Below, piece after piece: positions 27,432 through 39,161 of a DNA stretch of 64,000 bases (positions are counted from its first letter, which is position 1; the number at the start of each line of letters is the position of its first letter). The DNA is from Prostheceraeus crozeri (taxonomy: Eukaryota > Platyhelminthes > Polycladida > Euryleptidae), in assembly GCA_907163375.1 (NCBI GenBank), contig CAJQUW010006119.1, positions 120,642 through 184,641 on the forward strand, in the 5' to 3' direction. Under the pieces are notes generated by a model. That model was given only the letters and a program-made list of their open reading frames with translations. It ran no database searches and was not told the origin of the DNA. The translations under genes were made by a program, and so were the position numbers.

Positions 27432-28400
27432 TTACCCGACCCCGTCCCGCGGATAGGGGCGTGGCGGAACGCCACGGAGACCGAGGAGGCGGGCAACCCC
27501 CCACGGGCGATGCCAAAGATCAAAAACAGAGCCCGAGGACCCGAAGATAGCCGCTCGGGTAGAAGAGAGGGAGGAACAAGAGCACAGTAAGTGGGGTACA
27601 TCGTGGTTTACACCACAAACAGGGCAGTCAGGAGAAGTGGACCTGCCAATCCTGTGAAGATAGGAGTTGAGAAGAAGGCTGTGGCCGTTGCAACGAAGAC
27701 GTGAGAGCTCACAACGGACAGCGCGAGGGAGGGACAGCTCCTCAGTTGCTACGCTAGGGACTTGTGAAGAAATCAAAGACGAACGAACGGAAGTCCTCCA
27801 GGAGTTGAACAGGGAATGACGAATGAAGGACTTCAGAGAAGACAGACACTGAGGAGCTGCAGAGGGGAGAGAAGTGCCACTTTTGGCAAGCGCATCTGCA
27901 GTATCATTGCCACTGATGTTCGAGTGACCAGGAAGCCACTGCAATGACACTGAGATCGAGGAAGAGCAGAGGGACGACAAAGAGGACCAGACAGAGTGGA
28001 CAGACGTGGACAAGAGGGGCGACGGGGGTGAAGAGAGCACGGTCAGAGCCGAGAGAGAGTCGGACAAGAGAAGAAGAGAGGAAAAGAGACACGAGGAGTG
28101 ATGGGAAACGGACCAAGAGAGAGCATGCTGGATCGCACCAATTTCAGCTGTGAAGCTTGAACAGTGCGCTCCAGCATGAAAGGAAAGAGAGAAAGTGGAA
28201 AAGCATGAAGAACAGTTTATGAAAACACCCGAGCCACCTGGTCCGAGTCGTCCAATAACGGAGCCGTCAGTCCAGATGGTCAGGTCAGCAACGGGGAGGG
28301 AGGAAAGGTGGTCTCGGACCAACTGCGAAGAGGGACTGGGTCGAAACGGGAGCAGGGGGAGGACAGGGCTAGGGATACGGAGAACAGAGGAGGGGACCAC
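27432..28400 (-). pseudogene. LINE ORF2 3' part: RNase H and zinc knuckle
   Basis: RNase H motifs: LTIWTDGSV (Asp), FTAEIGAIQHAL (Glu), LLLSDSLSAL (Asp) and GNDTADALAK (Asp), preceded by LQWLPGHSNISGN. The zinc-knuckle-like CPVCGVNHDVPHLLC follows near the C-terminus. It is separated from the polymerase frame by about 320 bp that reads in another frame (28280-28657, thumb-like LLLEAGLPPL). RNase H sits in few LINE clades, which helps place the element. Confidence 0.8.
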
Positions 28401-28718
28401 GGGGGGAAGGGAGGGCAGGAGACCAGCGGCTCACGCGGAGAAGAAACAGGTGGAGAAAGCGGATGAGAAGTACAGAAGAAGCGCCACGAAGAGGAACGGA
28501 CGCGCTTGGGGACAGAAAGGGTCGCTAGAGAAGACAAGGGAAACGAGGGTGGGAGGCGAAGAGCGCGCTCATAAGAGTAGAGCGACTGAGCGGTGAGGGT
28601 CACGGAGAGGGGAGGAAGTCCAGCTTCCAACAAAAGAAGAGGAATAGGAGTGGTCAAACAGCAGCCAGTGATCGCACAGCACGCGGAGCGGTGGGTAGCT
28701 TCTAGGTGTTGAAGATGC

Positions 28719-30719
28719 TTAGCGTAAATGAAGGGGAACCAACCAGGGGAAGCATAAGTGAGGACGGGAAGAAGAAAGGTCTTTTAGAGAGAAGCAAGGG
28801 ACTCTTTGGAAGGGCCCCAAGAAGCGGATGAAACAGCCCTGAGAGAAAAGAGTGGATCTCAGGGCAGAGCTATGGGGGAAGAAGGAAAGTGTTCGGTCTA
28901 AAGTTACTCCGAGGAACTTGGGGGAAGCGTTGAACGAGAGAGGGCGGCCCAAAAGAGACAGGGAGGGCTGAACGGAAGCTTCACGGATGGCGGTGCTGAA
29001 GAAGGAGACTTCGCATTTCGCGGGATTTAGAGGAAGCTGCCACTTTACAGACCAAGCCTCGAGCTCAGACAGAGCTTCTTGGACGGCGGCAGTAGCGAGG
29101 TGAATGTGAGGAGAAGACGCCCAAATAGCAAGATCGTCCGCATAAAGTGAAAAGCGGACTGAGGGAGGGAACACGGAAGAAACGTCGTTAATGAAGAGAT
29201 TGAAGAGGACTGGGCCGAGCACTGACCCTTGAGGGACTCCCCATCGAACTCGGAAAGAGTTACTGGAAGAGTTTCGAAAGGCCACTTGTGCCCGACGGAT
29301 AAACAAAAGAAAAGCAAGGGCAGAAGGAGGAAGATTTTGGAGGAGAGGGTACGAGACGTGGTCAGGACCGGCTGCAGTCGACGAGGAGAGAGAACTAATA
29401 GCTGTGGTGAGCTCCAACAGGCTAAAAGGAGAGCAAAAGGATGGGCAGGTACAGGTAGAGGAGCGGAGCTCACGAAGGAAGCGGCGGCTTTCAGGACGGC
29501 GATTAGAAGGAAGGGATCTAGAGAAGTGGCTCTTGAGAAAAGAGGAGTAACGGGTGGCTGTAGCCTTAGCAGAGCTACACCCGGGAAAGGTTGGATCAGA
29601 ACTGGAGGATTTGGGAGTACCAGCTACTGAGCGGAGGAGGGAGAAGACCTTACGGGGGTTGGAGGAAATGCGAAGATTGGACGCTGTCCGTTGCCAAGCA
29701 TCAGCTTTCGCTTTAGCAATGGCTCTGGAGGCGGAACGGGATGCAGAAACATAAGCCTGACGATCCGCTTCACTTCGATGGGCCCGTCTGAATGCCTTGC
29801 GGCGAGCATGGACGAGCTGATCTAGTTCCGCGGACCACCAAGCTTTCGGGGACTGGCGGGTACGACCGAAAGGAATTGAAGATTTTGCCGCTTCGAGGAT
29901 GATAGAGGAGAAAGAAGCAGCGGCTTTAGTAAGAGTAAGAGAAGAGTACGAGTCAGAGTCGGGACAATGAGAAGTTACATGAGTCCTGTAGTCATCCCAG
30001 CGAGCCTTTTTAAAGTTGTAAGAGGGTTTGCGCTCGTTGGGAAAATAGTGTGGGGAGAGAGGAATCTTAATAGAGATGGGGAGGTGGTCAGATCCAAGAT
30101 CAGGAAGGACGGACCAGCCACATCTAGGAGCAAGAGACGAAGGTACCAGACTGAGGTCTGGGGAGGTACGCCATCCAGAAGACTGCTGCAAGAGAGTGGG
30201 AGTATCAGGGTCATTAAGTGATTCAAGATCTGAAGCGAGAAGCCAGGAGTAGATTTCGGAGCCGAGAGAGTTAGGATGGCCCCGAGAATCCCAGGAGGGG
30301 TGGTGTGCATTAAGATCCCCAAAGATGAAGGTGGACGGGGAAGAGGGGAATGAGGAAGGAGAGAAGGTACGGCGCGAGCGGGCCTCGGTAGGGATGGAGC
30401 TAGCTGGGTGGACGTAGGCATTAAGTAAAGAGATGGTGTTGGAGCGGAGGTGTACGTGAATGCCAAGGAAGCCACAAAGAGAATTAGACGAAGCGAGCGA
30501 GGGGATGGACCAAGGAGAATGTGCAAGACCATCCCGGACCAGAGTCATCACGCCTCCACCACTGCCGCGGCGGGGCTGAATCGTCCGATCCTGGCGGTAG
30601 CACTTATATCCAGGAATACGAAAAGTAGTGGATGGGAAAAGTTTCGTTTCCTGGATAAGAATGATGTCGTAAGGATTTGAAGATAGAAAGTGAGTGAGCT
30701 CCAAGCGGCGGGCCCGCAC
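28719..30719 (-). pseudogene. LINE ORF2 part: AP endonuclease plus deleted reverse transcriptase
   Basis: The frame is open upstream of the listed start, with KILQWNANGVRARRLE. Endonuclease motifs: IILIQETKL, FGDLNAHHPSWDSRG, and LGSDHLPISI at the end of the domain. In the polymerase part, GVPQGSVLGPVLFNLFIND and YADDLAIWA (catalytic ADD) are present. The finger region, normally about 170-200 residues with the first catalytic Asp, is missing between PPSALAFLLF and RRAQVAF, in frame. The frame then shifts near 28720-28800. This copy cannot make an active polymerase. Confidence 0.85.
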
Positions 30720-31866
30720 TCCGTTTGCGTTCCACTGAAGGATCTTGAGCTCGTTGGTTGAAGATCGGGGGCAAGAGCGAATAGGACGGGAGGGGTCTTA
30801 CGGGTGAAGGTGGGCTGGGCGAGGTAGGACATGGCAAAGAAAAGGCTGAGGAAGGGTAAGGAGCGGGAGGAGGAGGTGGGGAAGGCAAGACAGAGGAGGA
30901 GACAGGGGGGAGGGCAGACGCAGGGAGACGGGATAGAACAACCCGAGGCTGCAGGGAAGAGGGAGCAGCAGTCACGTGGGAAGGGCTGGGAGCGGGCGGG
31001 GAAGGAGAGGACGGAAGGTGGAGACGGGATGAAACAACACGAGGCTGCATGGAAGAAGGAACAGCAGTCACGGCGGCAGGGCTGGGAGCGGGCGGGGAAG
31101 GAGTAGGCGGAAGGTGGAGACGGGAGAGGACGACACGAGGCTGCAGGGACGAGAGAGAGGCAGCCGAGGGGGTGGAGACAGGCACAGGGGGCGCGGGGCG
31201 ACGGGAGGGAGGCCGGCCAGCGGCGACTGAGGACGAGCGGTTGGGAGGAGAGGGGAGGCGAGAGAGGACAACGCGGGGTTGCAGGGAAGAGGCCAAAGGG
31301 GCCGAGGATTGGACGGAAACGGTGGATTGGGCGCGGGAGAGGGAGGAAGAGCGGTCTGAGGTAGAAACAGCTAGGGATGGAGAAGGAAAACGAAAGTATG
31401 TAGGAGAGCAGGTGGGACAGACCCATTGGTGACGCCTGGGGAGGGCGTTGAAGGCCCGGGAGGTACGAGAGGAACAGCGAAGATGAATCCAAAGTTTACA
31501 TGCCGAGCACTGAGCAGAACGGCCGGTGTAGCCAACGCTTCTCTGACAGACTCCGCATGGGTACCTAGGAGGGTGGCGAGGTGAAGGACCAGGATTGGGA
31601 TGGATTCCTGCCATGAGGAGCAGGAGAAGAATGAGTAGACGAGAGAAAGGAGATGAAAGAAAGTGGCCGTAAAGATATATACAGAAGAAGACAACTATTT
31701 CTCCACGACCAACGGAGAAATAGCGTGCCAAAAACCCGAAGGAGGCAGCGCGCCAACAGATGGCCACTCGGGAAAGCGTCCCCCATTTCGACACGATCCG
31801 AGGAACGGGGCGGGTACCACCACAAGGAGGCGGAAGGACATTGGTACCCCGTGTATAAGGCGTCAT
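30604..31866 (-). CDS. LINE ORF1: 2A-like peptide plus PHD zinc finger
   Basis: 420 residues. A hydrophobic leader (about 55-85) leads into AGIHPNPGP (91-94 = NPGP), the signature of ribosome-skipping 2A peptides. A PHD-type finger follows: CGVCQRSV, CSACKLWIHLRC, then WVCPTC (about 104-152). The remainder is Pro/Ser-rich with several near-repeats of SLQPRVVLSRL. In known 2A-bearing LINEs the leader can act either as a signal sequence or be released by skipping. The frame is open and overlaps the start of the endonuclease ORF by about 170 nt. Confidence 0.75.
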   Translation of the reverse strand: MTPYTRGTNVLPPPCGGTRPVPRIVSKWGTLSRVAICWRAASFGFLARYFSVGRGEIVVFFCIYLYGHFLSSPFSRLLILLLLLMAGIHPNPGPSPRHPPRYPCGVCQRSVGYTGRSAQCSACKLWIHLRCSSRTSRAFNALPRRHQWVCPTCSPTYFRFPSPSLAVSTSDRSSSLSRAQSTVSVQSSAPLASSLQPRVVLSRLPSPPNRSSSVAAGRPPSRRPAPPVPVSTPSAASLSSLQPRVVLSRLHLPPTPSPPAPSPAAVTAVPSSMQPRVVSSRLHLPSSPSPPAPSPSHVTAAPSSLQPRVVLSRLPASALPPVSSSVLPSPPPPPAPYPSSAFSLPCPTSPSPPSPVRPLPSYSLLPPIFNQRAQDPSVERKRSAGPPLGAHSLSIFKSLRHHSYPGNETFPIHYFSYSWI

Positions 31867-31884
31867 TCTGATATGAAAACATAA

Positions 31885-32566
31885 GCTTTGATCACGGCAA
31901 AATTCACATATTATTCCAGTGAGAATCTATTCTTCATTTAAGAGACCTCGGTGCTCTCAAAATGATGGTAATTGATAACCGAATGCCCTAGTTTACTCAA
32001 GATGCCAATCGTTCTTTTTAATAAGTTAAAATTATTATGACCATGTGTTGACATTGGTGATTGAGTCGATGAATATTCATTAAACAGTAAGCTAGATAAT
32101 ACATGTGATAATATTCTGATATTCCACTCGTTAAGAGCATTGAACAATCATATTTAGATATGGTATTATTCCACTTAACGCGAAGAAAAAAAAACAGAAG
32201 GGTGTAGGCCTACTGTCAAATCTGAGAGTTTACTTTTGCAGCTGCGTTGCAATTTTTCTTACGTGGTATTCCTTCTGTAGCAGCATCTTCTGCAACCTAA
32301 GATTCTCACTAAGAAGTTTTGCATTCTCAGTTTGTAAGCGCCTTTTCTTGTTCTTGATTAGGAGAGAATTTTTGTCTATCTCTTTCAACTTCGTCTTGTT
32401 TGTTGACAGACGATGCAACAGTTATCACATTTATGATGCTCTTGGAAATGGTAACTGTATCAACTGGGACAAAACCATTAATAATTATCCTTTATGTCTG
32501 TTTGAAGAAAAGCCAAAATATCTACAAGTTCTGGGACGATCATAGCTTTACCCGTTATTCCAGGTT
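31885..32566. other. Gap with a short leucine-rich frame
   Basis: A 62-codon minus frame (32230-32418) shows a coiled-coil-like run (LSENLRLQKMLLQKEY). No neighbouring exon, splice pair or family was found, so it is not called a gene. Confidence 0.35.
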
Positions 32567-33340
32567 TTGATGAATTCCTTATTACTCTTGATGTGGTCAG
32601 AGTTAATGGATCTCAAAATGAATGAACGAAAATGCAAATCTCTTACAATCAAAAAGTGGTCTACCGTTCCTGATTATTGCCTGTCGAATATTGAACATGT
32701 GACAGAACTATCGATTCTTGGTGTCTGGTTCAACTGTTATGCTACTTGGTCTACTCATTGCAATTATGTTCTGAAGAAAGCATCTAGTCGCTTCTATATT
32801 ATGAGAATTTTGCGTCGATCATTGAGTAATTCTGCCTTAAAATTGACTTATTTTTCTTTGATAAGATCGTTGTTTGAGTACAGTGCATCGGTGTTTGTGT
32901 CACTGTCCAAAACCGAGTCGAATCAATTTGAGAAGGCTCAACGTCGGTTTCACAGACTACTGTGTGGCAGCGATTGTTCAGATGAATGCTTGCTAGTCTA
33001 TCAGTCCGAAGAGATAATTTATGTCGCAGATTGTTGGAGCAAATAATGAAGCCAGGCCACATATTGCATCGACACTTGCCCACCCAAGCAACTCAGGACG
33101 CTTTCTTCTGCCAAGAAGGCGAACAGTGCATCGTAGCAGAGCATTTTTCCTGTACTCTTGCCGGCTATTTAATGAGCGCTTTAAGCGATAGCTATCAAAG
33201 GAGTGTTTTGGTTTGACACGTTATCTCCTTGTAATTTCATTTCAACTTATTGACAACTATTACTGATTGTATTCATGTGACTTTTTCTTGTAACTTTCGA
33301 TTTCCATTTTTCAAAGAATAAACGCTTTATTATTATTAGA
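32567..33340 (+). mobile_element. 3' fragment of a LINE reverse transcriptase ORF
   Basis: The frame at 32567-33046 reads LNERKCKSLTI-type palm/thumb sequence (MNERKCKSL, ILGVWFNCYATWSTH, KKASSRFYIMRILRR, TYFSLIRSLFEYSASVF, EKAQRRFHRLLCG), typical of the LINE thumb and C-terminal region. The endonuclease and catalytic core are absent, so it is 5' truncated. It ends near a ttattattatta microsatellite at 33330-33340. It differs from both other LINEs in the window. Confidence 0.7.
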
Positions 33341-34327
33341 TTTTTTTTCTTCCTGATTATTCGACTTGATCTTAGCGCCTTGGATCGCTTCATTTCCTAG
33401 TAATTCCGTCTGTAATCACAGTGGCGAGATCTGATTTAATTTCCTTTTTTCATTTTCCTTGAACCAACATATGAATATTAACGCTGCAGTATAAAAGCGC
33501 TCCGTTGCTTCATACAGAATGCTTTATACATAATAGAGCGGGGTGTTTATATTTTTTTTGGCATCTGTGACAGACATCTACCTACACGATGCTGTATTAT
33601 AAATAGTTACATGCAGATAGACGATTTTTATAGCCTGTACCCACCATAGGCCTATCCGCGAAATTTTTATGACATGGCTTGATGAACGCCCATCATTTGA
33701 TTTTCTATGAGCTCGTTGGTTTGTAAGCGACATGTTGAAATTGTTTTATGTCTTTGCGTCATGAAAGTTCATTATACAATGTCTTTAGAACAACAGAGAG
33801 CCATGGAGCAATAAATCAATCTATGAAGTAATCTTCATGTATGTGTATTGTTGTGTCATGTATGGAATAACCTTTCAATCAGATTTTAGCTGCTGACATA
33901 GAGTGAAGTCCTCTTCCATGTTCAGCTATTTCAAAATAGCACGGAAATTCATTCATCTGCCTAATTCGAGCTGTATACATGACGTTTTTTCACAGGATGA
34001 AATCCACCAAAACGTTCACCGGATAATTACATCGGCTTATGCCTATGATGCGGAGCCGTTCTGACTAAAACAGTTGCGAATATGAGCCGATCCAATAAGT
34101 GTTATTGGGTCATGAGCCGAATGATCCGATGATCTGATGGCAGCACCAGATGGCATGTTTTTCCTTTTTTTACGGACAACCAAAGAATCAATTTAGATTT
34201 AGAGTTTTAGGTGTAAGGAATGTGAGTAGGAAATGTAAAATCAGCAATTTTTGTGTGTATAATTGAGACATATTTGCACTTTGCTGTCAGGTTGTTTCTG
34301 AGTTTTCTGACATCATATATATATTTT
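33341..34327. other. Gap without recognisable features
   Basis: AT-rich with no frame or repeat that I can bound. Confidence 0.5.
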
Positions 34328-34804
34328 TTGTTTTGTTATTCTCGATTTCGAGGTCTACAAGACCTGACTGATACCTTTCGTTTAACTTCTGTTGTTCTTT
34401 TCCTTCTTGATGTTGATCTATTCTACTGATCTTTTTTAATTTGGTAGCAATTGATTTTCTTTGCATATTAAATTAAATTGATTGTCTTTGTCTAATTTCA
34501 CGCATTTGTGTAGAGTCTTTTCTGTTTTTCTAAAATCAAGCTTTTCCGTTGTTGTCAGTGTTTTTAGAATTATGAACGAATACCATTTTATTGTTACATA
34601 TTTATTTAGCGACGTTTCGGTCTTTTTCACACGGACCAATTTCAAGCTTACATTATGAAAAGTGAGCTACAGTAATATTGAAATTTCAAAATTATCTCAA
34701 CTATTAAACACTTGTATAAAAAGCTCAAAGATATGTACACAGATAGTTTAAAAAGGGAAAGGGAAATAGAAATTAAGAAATGATATTCAATGATTTAATA
34801 TTTA

Positions 34805-35132
34805 ATGATTCAATATTCAAATGATTACAAGTTGGCGAATGCAATCAAAACGAAAATGGACTCGTTTCATTCAAACCACAATGTTGTGTATCAATATTCT
34901 TGCAATGAGAGCATGTGTAGTAATGCTCATTATACAGGATATACAACAAATTTAATGAGCGTGAGGATGAAACAACATGAGAACAATGGTTCTATTAAAT
35001 CTCATCACATAAATGTACATCAACAAAAACCAAGAAATTTAATAACAAATACTGAAATTTTAGCTCGCTATGCAGATACGAATTCATTGCAGATAGCTGA
35101 GGCTATATTGATCAAGGAGATTGCACCTAAAT
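34805..35132 (+). pseudogene. GIY-YIG endonuclease-like end of a Penelope-type ORF
   Basis: The frame contains VVYQYSCNESMCSNAHYTGY (the paired tyrosine block of GIY-YIG), then RMKQHENNGSIKSHH and EILARYADTNSLQIAEAILI. This domain sits at the C-terminus of Penelope-like polyproteins. Coding stops at the hAT insertion site at 35133. Upstream, the reverse transcriptase is absent. Confidence 0.7.
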
Positions 35133-38100
35133 TAGTGTTTCTAAAAAAACCGGTTTTTCGGATTTTTTATTCTAACTATCCGGAAACCGGTTTTCAGTTA
35201 AATGTGCTCTACCTATAAGATGCGCTCATAATATGTACGGTAGGCATATATAGTAGGACCTAGCACTAAGCTATAACCTACAAATCAGGGCTGCTGAGTT
35301 TGTGCTGAGTATTGTGCTTCAGAGTTTGTAAATTCAGTAATGAATAATCCCTGAATTGATGTAATCATAATACCAGTTACAAAAGATAATGATGGATTAA
35401 TTTAGAGTCCTTAGCATTTACTTCTATTAATAAGCATGTCATTTTTACCTGTAAAATGGAACTGGGATCAAAAGTTCCCACTGGATCGAGACCTACGTTT
35501 TTTTGGAAAGAAGTTAAAGAACCTATATCATGAATGATAGGGTACTTGATGAGAGATGTTTTGATATGATACTGAAAGGCCAGTCTTGAAAACTTATCTT
35601 CCATCCTGTGATAGGCTGTCCTACGAGCGATGAAAGCGTAAGAAATTCGTAGCTAGGAAACGTAGGATTCGCATTAGTGGGTTCGATAACTTAATTTCTA
35701 ATTTCGAAGTTAGAAAGCATACGAATTAAGGCCTACATTCAACGAGATATGCTATAATATAAGCGTCTATTGTAGCCTTACGGTTAATTAGGCAAATACA
35801 TCTTTAGAAGTAGGCCTACCACGGATACTTTAGTTTTGGTATGATTAGCTCATAGAAAATTTTTTTGTTATCAGAGCTACATAGGGCCTACAAGTATAGT
35901 CTGTTTATTTAAATTCGCCAATAAGTGAATTATTAGTCAGGATCGGTTTACTTCTAAGCCTACTTACTGTTTTACTAATGGATTAGAAAGAATTACTATA
36001 TTTCGTATTAAATTGTAGCCTAGTACGTTATTAGATTCTAACTGCATAGGCCTTATATACAGTATATATATATACGAGTATGCGCGTATTTATATATCGG
36101 ACGGCAGCATGCAAAACGAGATGGTGAGTGATGAAATTTCATAACGATGGTCTTTGAAAAAAACAATTTAACAATGAGACTAGAACAATTTATAACAATG
36201 AGAACTGCTAACAATATTTTCACTATTGGATTAGTCAGAGTAGTATCCCTTAAGAAACTGTAAGGTGTCAATAATTTTGTCACCAAGACGATTTCGTATT
36301 TTTGATACGAAATTTCCGCTCGTTGAAAATGATCGCTCCACCTCCACTGTTGTGGGAGACACGGTCTCCAGAGCGTCTTTTACCAAACGTAAGCTTTCTG
36401 GAAGTTTCTTTGTCGCTTCGAATAGATTCATTTCTTTTCTTAGTAGACTCAGTGAAGTAGAACAGATTGGTGTCGACGATGATGTTGCCTCCATAATTGA
36501 ACGGCTTAGCACATCATGTAATTGAGGTGTCTGTCCTTTGTTGTCAGAACTGTTTTTGTCGGAATCATTATTATCGGATATTTGGAGTTCTACTTCTTCG
36601 TCACTCGCAAACAGTCTGGTCCATATCTTCTTTATAGAATTTTCTATTTTGGATCGACTCGGCATTGATTCGAATGCAAAATCGGTCGGTTGGTGAGAGC
36701 AGTCTGGACGAGTAAGATACTTCAAAGGGTTTGTTAGTTCATGGTTTCGTCTTTCGGTGATATATTTCTCCAGTTCCTGGTATAGTGCTGTTGCTAATGT
36801 ACCTGACACTGTACCATTGCGAACCTGATTCAACATGAATTTGTTGACACCCTCGGCTGAGAGCAGTGTTGCGTCTTGCCTTCCCAGAGCTTCGATACCC
36901 ATCTTCACAGGTTCAAGTAACGAGATCAGACTTTGGAGAAGATTCCAATCATTTTCTGTAAACGATGCAGGGAAATCCGAAAGATCCACAGATGATTTAA
37001 TCAGACAGTTCTTTAGCTGCATAAATCTTGTTATCATCGCGAGTAGGCTATTCCAACGCGTCTTAACGTCGATAAGAAGAGAAAGTTCATTACCAAACTC
37101 TTGTGTAACGTACTTTTGAAGAATTTCGTTTTTCAATGGAGATTTCCTGAAGTATCTACAGACGCGTCGCACCTTCACAATAACAGGTAGAACTGTTTCG
37201 TTTAGATGAACTTGTTCCGACGTGTTATCAATGTCGTTATCGGTAAATTCACTTTCGCTGTCACAGTCACTATTCTCGTCTTCAGTTGTTGAGCTGACTT
37301 CGTTTCCAACAGTTTCGCGATAGAGGATGTTGCAAAAGGCGGATGCCATGGGCAAAACATACTTGATGATGACAAGGAAGCATATCCGCTCCCATTTTCT
37401 TCATGGCACTGGCACCATCCGATACAACAGCAACAGCATGATTCTCAACACAAAGGCCGAACTCGTTCAGTTTTTCGTTGAAAAACTTGTGATATTGTCT
37501 GCTGTCAATCTCCCATGGAGTGGAATCATTCCAAGGCGATGAAGCTTCTGGCCATCATTACACGTGACTGACATGTAGCGACGTTGTCGACAAGAAGTCC
37601 ACTCATCGAGCATGAATGAAAATCGACGACCATTTTCTATCATTACTCTGAATTCTTCAGCTAACTGTTCTTTAAGTTTATCTGCATGATCGTTCAAAAT
37701 ACGTGTCACCGTGGATGGATATTTTGGTAAAGTCAATCCACGCTCGCGAAATGCAGTCTGAATAAATTCCGAGTGAACAACTGCATTCATGGAGAAATCA
37801 TCTATTGCAATAAGCTTCGCGCGGATAACGTCGATTGAATTTTCTTCTTTCACGAAGTTATATATCGATGATTGTTGTAAGCGAGGTCTCTTGATGGCAA
37901 CGGCTGAAACACTATCCGACGATTCAGTTTCTTTTTCGGTCAGATTTACAGAAGATGTGATGCCATGAACTTGACGCAAGTGATTATGAAGACTACTCGT
38001 AGAACCACCGCGGAAGCTTAGGTTGCGCCCACAACGATCACATTGTGCTTGCGACGACGACAACAATTTATCAAAATGATTCCACACAGTCGACTTACGG

Positions 38101-38592
38101 GTGCGATTCGATTAAGGTTTGCTCATGGTTCAACTACGAGTGCGTGATCTACTAGTCAGAGTGTTGGTGCAAGCTTTTTTTGAAAGCGTCATTATCGATG
38201 CGCTTGTGTTGACGTCATCATCATTACTGAGATGAGGAAGATTGACTGTGTGATTGGTCCTCACTCCTCACTTCACTGTCAGTCTGTCAGGGACGCTCAC
38301 GGCCAAGTATATTGTTGAATTGTTCGAGGTCATACTACCGCTCTCTAGTTGGGAAGATTCCTGTCAGTAGATAAGCAAAATACACGTGGAAGACGCTGAA
38401 TAGTAATGCTGCACTGACTCTGACTACTGTGAGAGACTGCTGTTTAATGATCGAATGATAAGCAAGTATTACAGTAAAGTTTCTGATTGACTGAGCATTG
38501 AACAAAGCTGTCTGCAAAAACCGGTTTCTGAATCCTTAAAAACCGGTTTTCGAATACTAAAAAATATCCGGTATCTGGTTTTGAAAACACTA
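35133..38592. mobile_element. hAT transposon, 3.46 kb, exact target duplications
   Basis: The 8-bp duplications acctaaat are perfect at 35125-35132 and 38593-38600. The ends are TAGTGTTT... and ...AAAACACTA, with subterminal aaaccggttt and ccgg blocks on both sides. The transposase lies on the minus strand. It inserted into the Penelope-like GIY-YIG region, so it is younger than that element. Confidence 0.92.
36231..38087 (-). pseudogene. hAT transposase with BED finger, one frameshift
   Basis: The first part (38087-37467) has a BED-type finger (CDRCGRNLSF...HNHLRQVH) and LDEWTSCRQRRYMS with the first catalytic Asp. The sequence then continues through VVSDGASAMKK (second Asp) and CFAHG in the same frame as far as about 37350. 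From there the reading shifts to the frame of 37355-36231, with LYRE, TRWNSLLAM, and the C-terminal dimerisation block VEVERSFSTSGNFVSKIRNR. One frameshift near 37350 is the main visible lesion, so the element is otherwise recent. Related to ZBED/Charlie-type transposases. Confidence 0.85.
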
Positions 38593-39126
38593 ACCTAAAT
38601 TGAATCAACACGATAAAGGATTGACAAGGCATCTGAAAATCGTTTCTTGATTTCTATTTCCCTTTTTAAACTATCTGTGTACATATCTTTGAGCTTTTTA
38701 TACAAGTGTTTAATAGTTGAGATAATTTTGAAATTTCAATATTACTGTAGCTCACTTTTCATAATGTAAGCTTGAAATTGGTCCGTGTGAAAGAGACCGA
38801 AACGTCGCTAAATAAATATGTAACAATAAAATGGTATTCGTTCATAATTCTAAAAACACTGACAACAACGGAAAAGCTTGATTTTAGAAAAACAGAAAAG
38901 ACTCTACACAAATGCGTGAAATTAGACAAAGACAATCAATTTAATTTAATATGCAAAGAAAATCAATTGCTACCAAATTATACGAAGATCAGTAGAATAG
39001 ATCAACATCAAGAAGGAAAAGAACAACAGAAGTTAAACGAAAGGTATCAGTCAGGTCTTGTAGACCTCGAAATCAAGAATAACAAAACAAAATTACTATT
39101 AATGAGAAAGGAATTGACTGAACACG

Positions 39127-39127
39127 G

Positions 39128-39160
<33 letters not shown>
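39127..39160. repeat. (AT)n microsatellite
   Basis: About 34 bp of alternating A and T at the junction between the Penelope remnant and the Tc1-type element. Confidence 0.9.

Positions 39161-39161
<1 letters not shown>

Larger units (their letters stand above)
27411..31880 (-). mobile_element. Ingi-like LINE with 2A peptide, PHD finger and RNase H; dead copy
   Basis: GC-rich against AT-rich surroundings. From 5' to 3' on the minus strand: ORF1 with 2A-like motif and PHD finger, then ORF2 with AP endonuclease, part of the reverse transcriptase, thumb, RNase H and a zinc knuckle. The 3' end is a (CCAG)n microsatellite (27411-27431), as many LINEs have. A LINE with RNase H and a 2A start resembles the Ingi/L1Tc group; the clade is my inference. 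ORF2 has an internal deletion and at least two frame changes. No target duplication was found. Confidence 0.85.
34328..39110. mobile_element. Penelope-like element remnant with inverted end copies
   Basis: The block at 34328-34785 is repeated in reverse complement at 38636-39105, including gaccgaaacgtcgctaaataa. The right copy codes an N-terminal stretch (KYVTIKWYSFIILKTLTTTE, in 38772-39117). A GIY-YIG endonuclease-like part lies at 34805-35132. Partly inverted, circularly permuted copies are typical of Penelope-like elements. The gaaacgtc core may be left over from the hammerhead ribozyme these elements carry. The copy is broken, lacks the reverse transcriptase and is interrupted by a 3.46-kb hAT. 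Confidence 0.7.

Noticed and set aside
28195-31432. Plus-strand Arg/Glu/Gly-rich frames over the LINE
   Set aside because: Antisense shadows of the GC-rich LINE ORFs.
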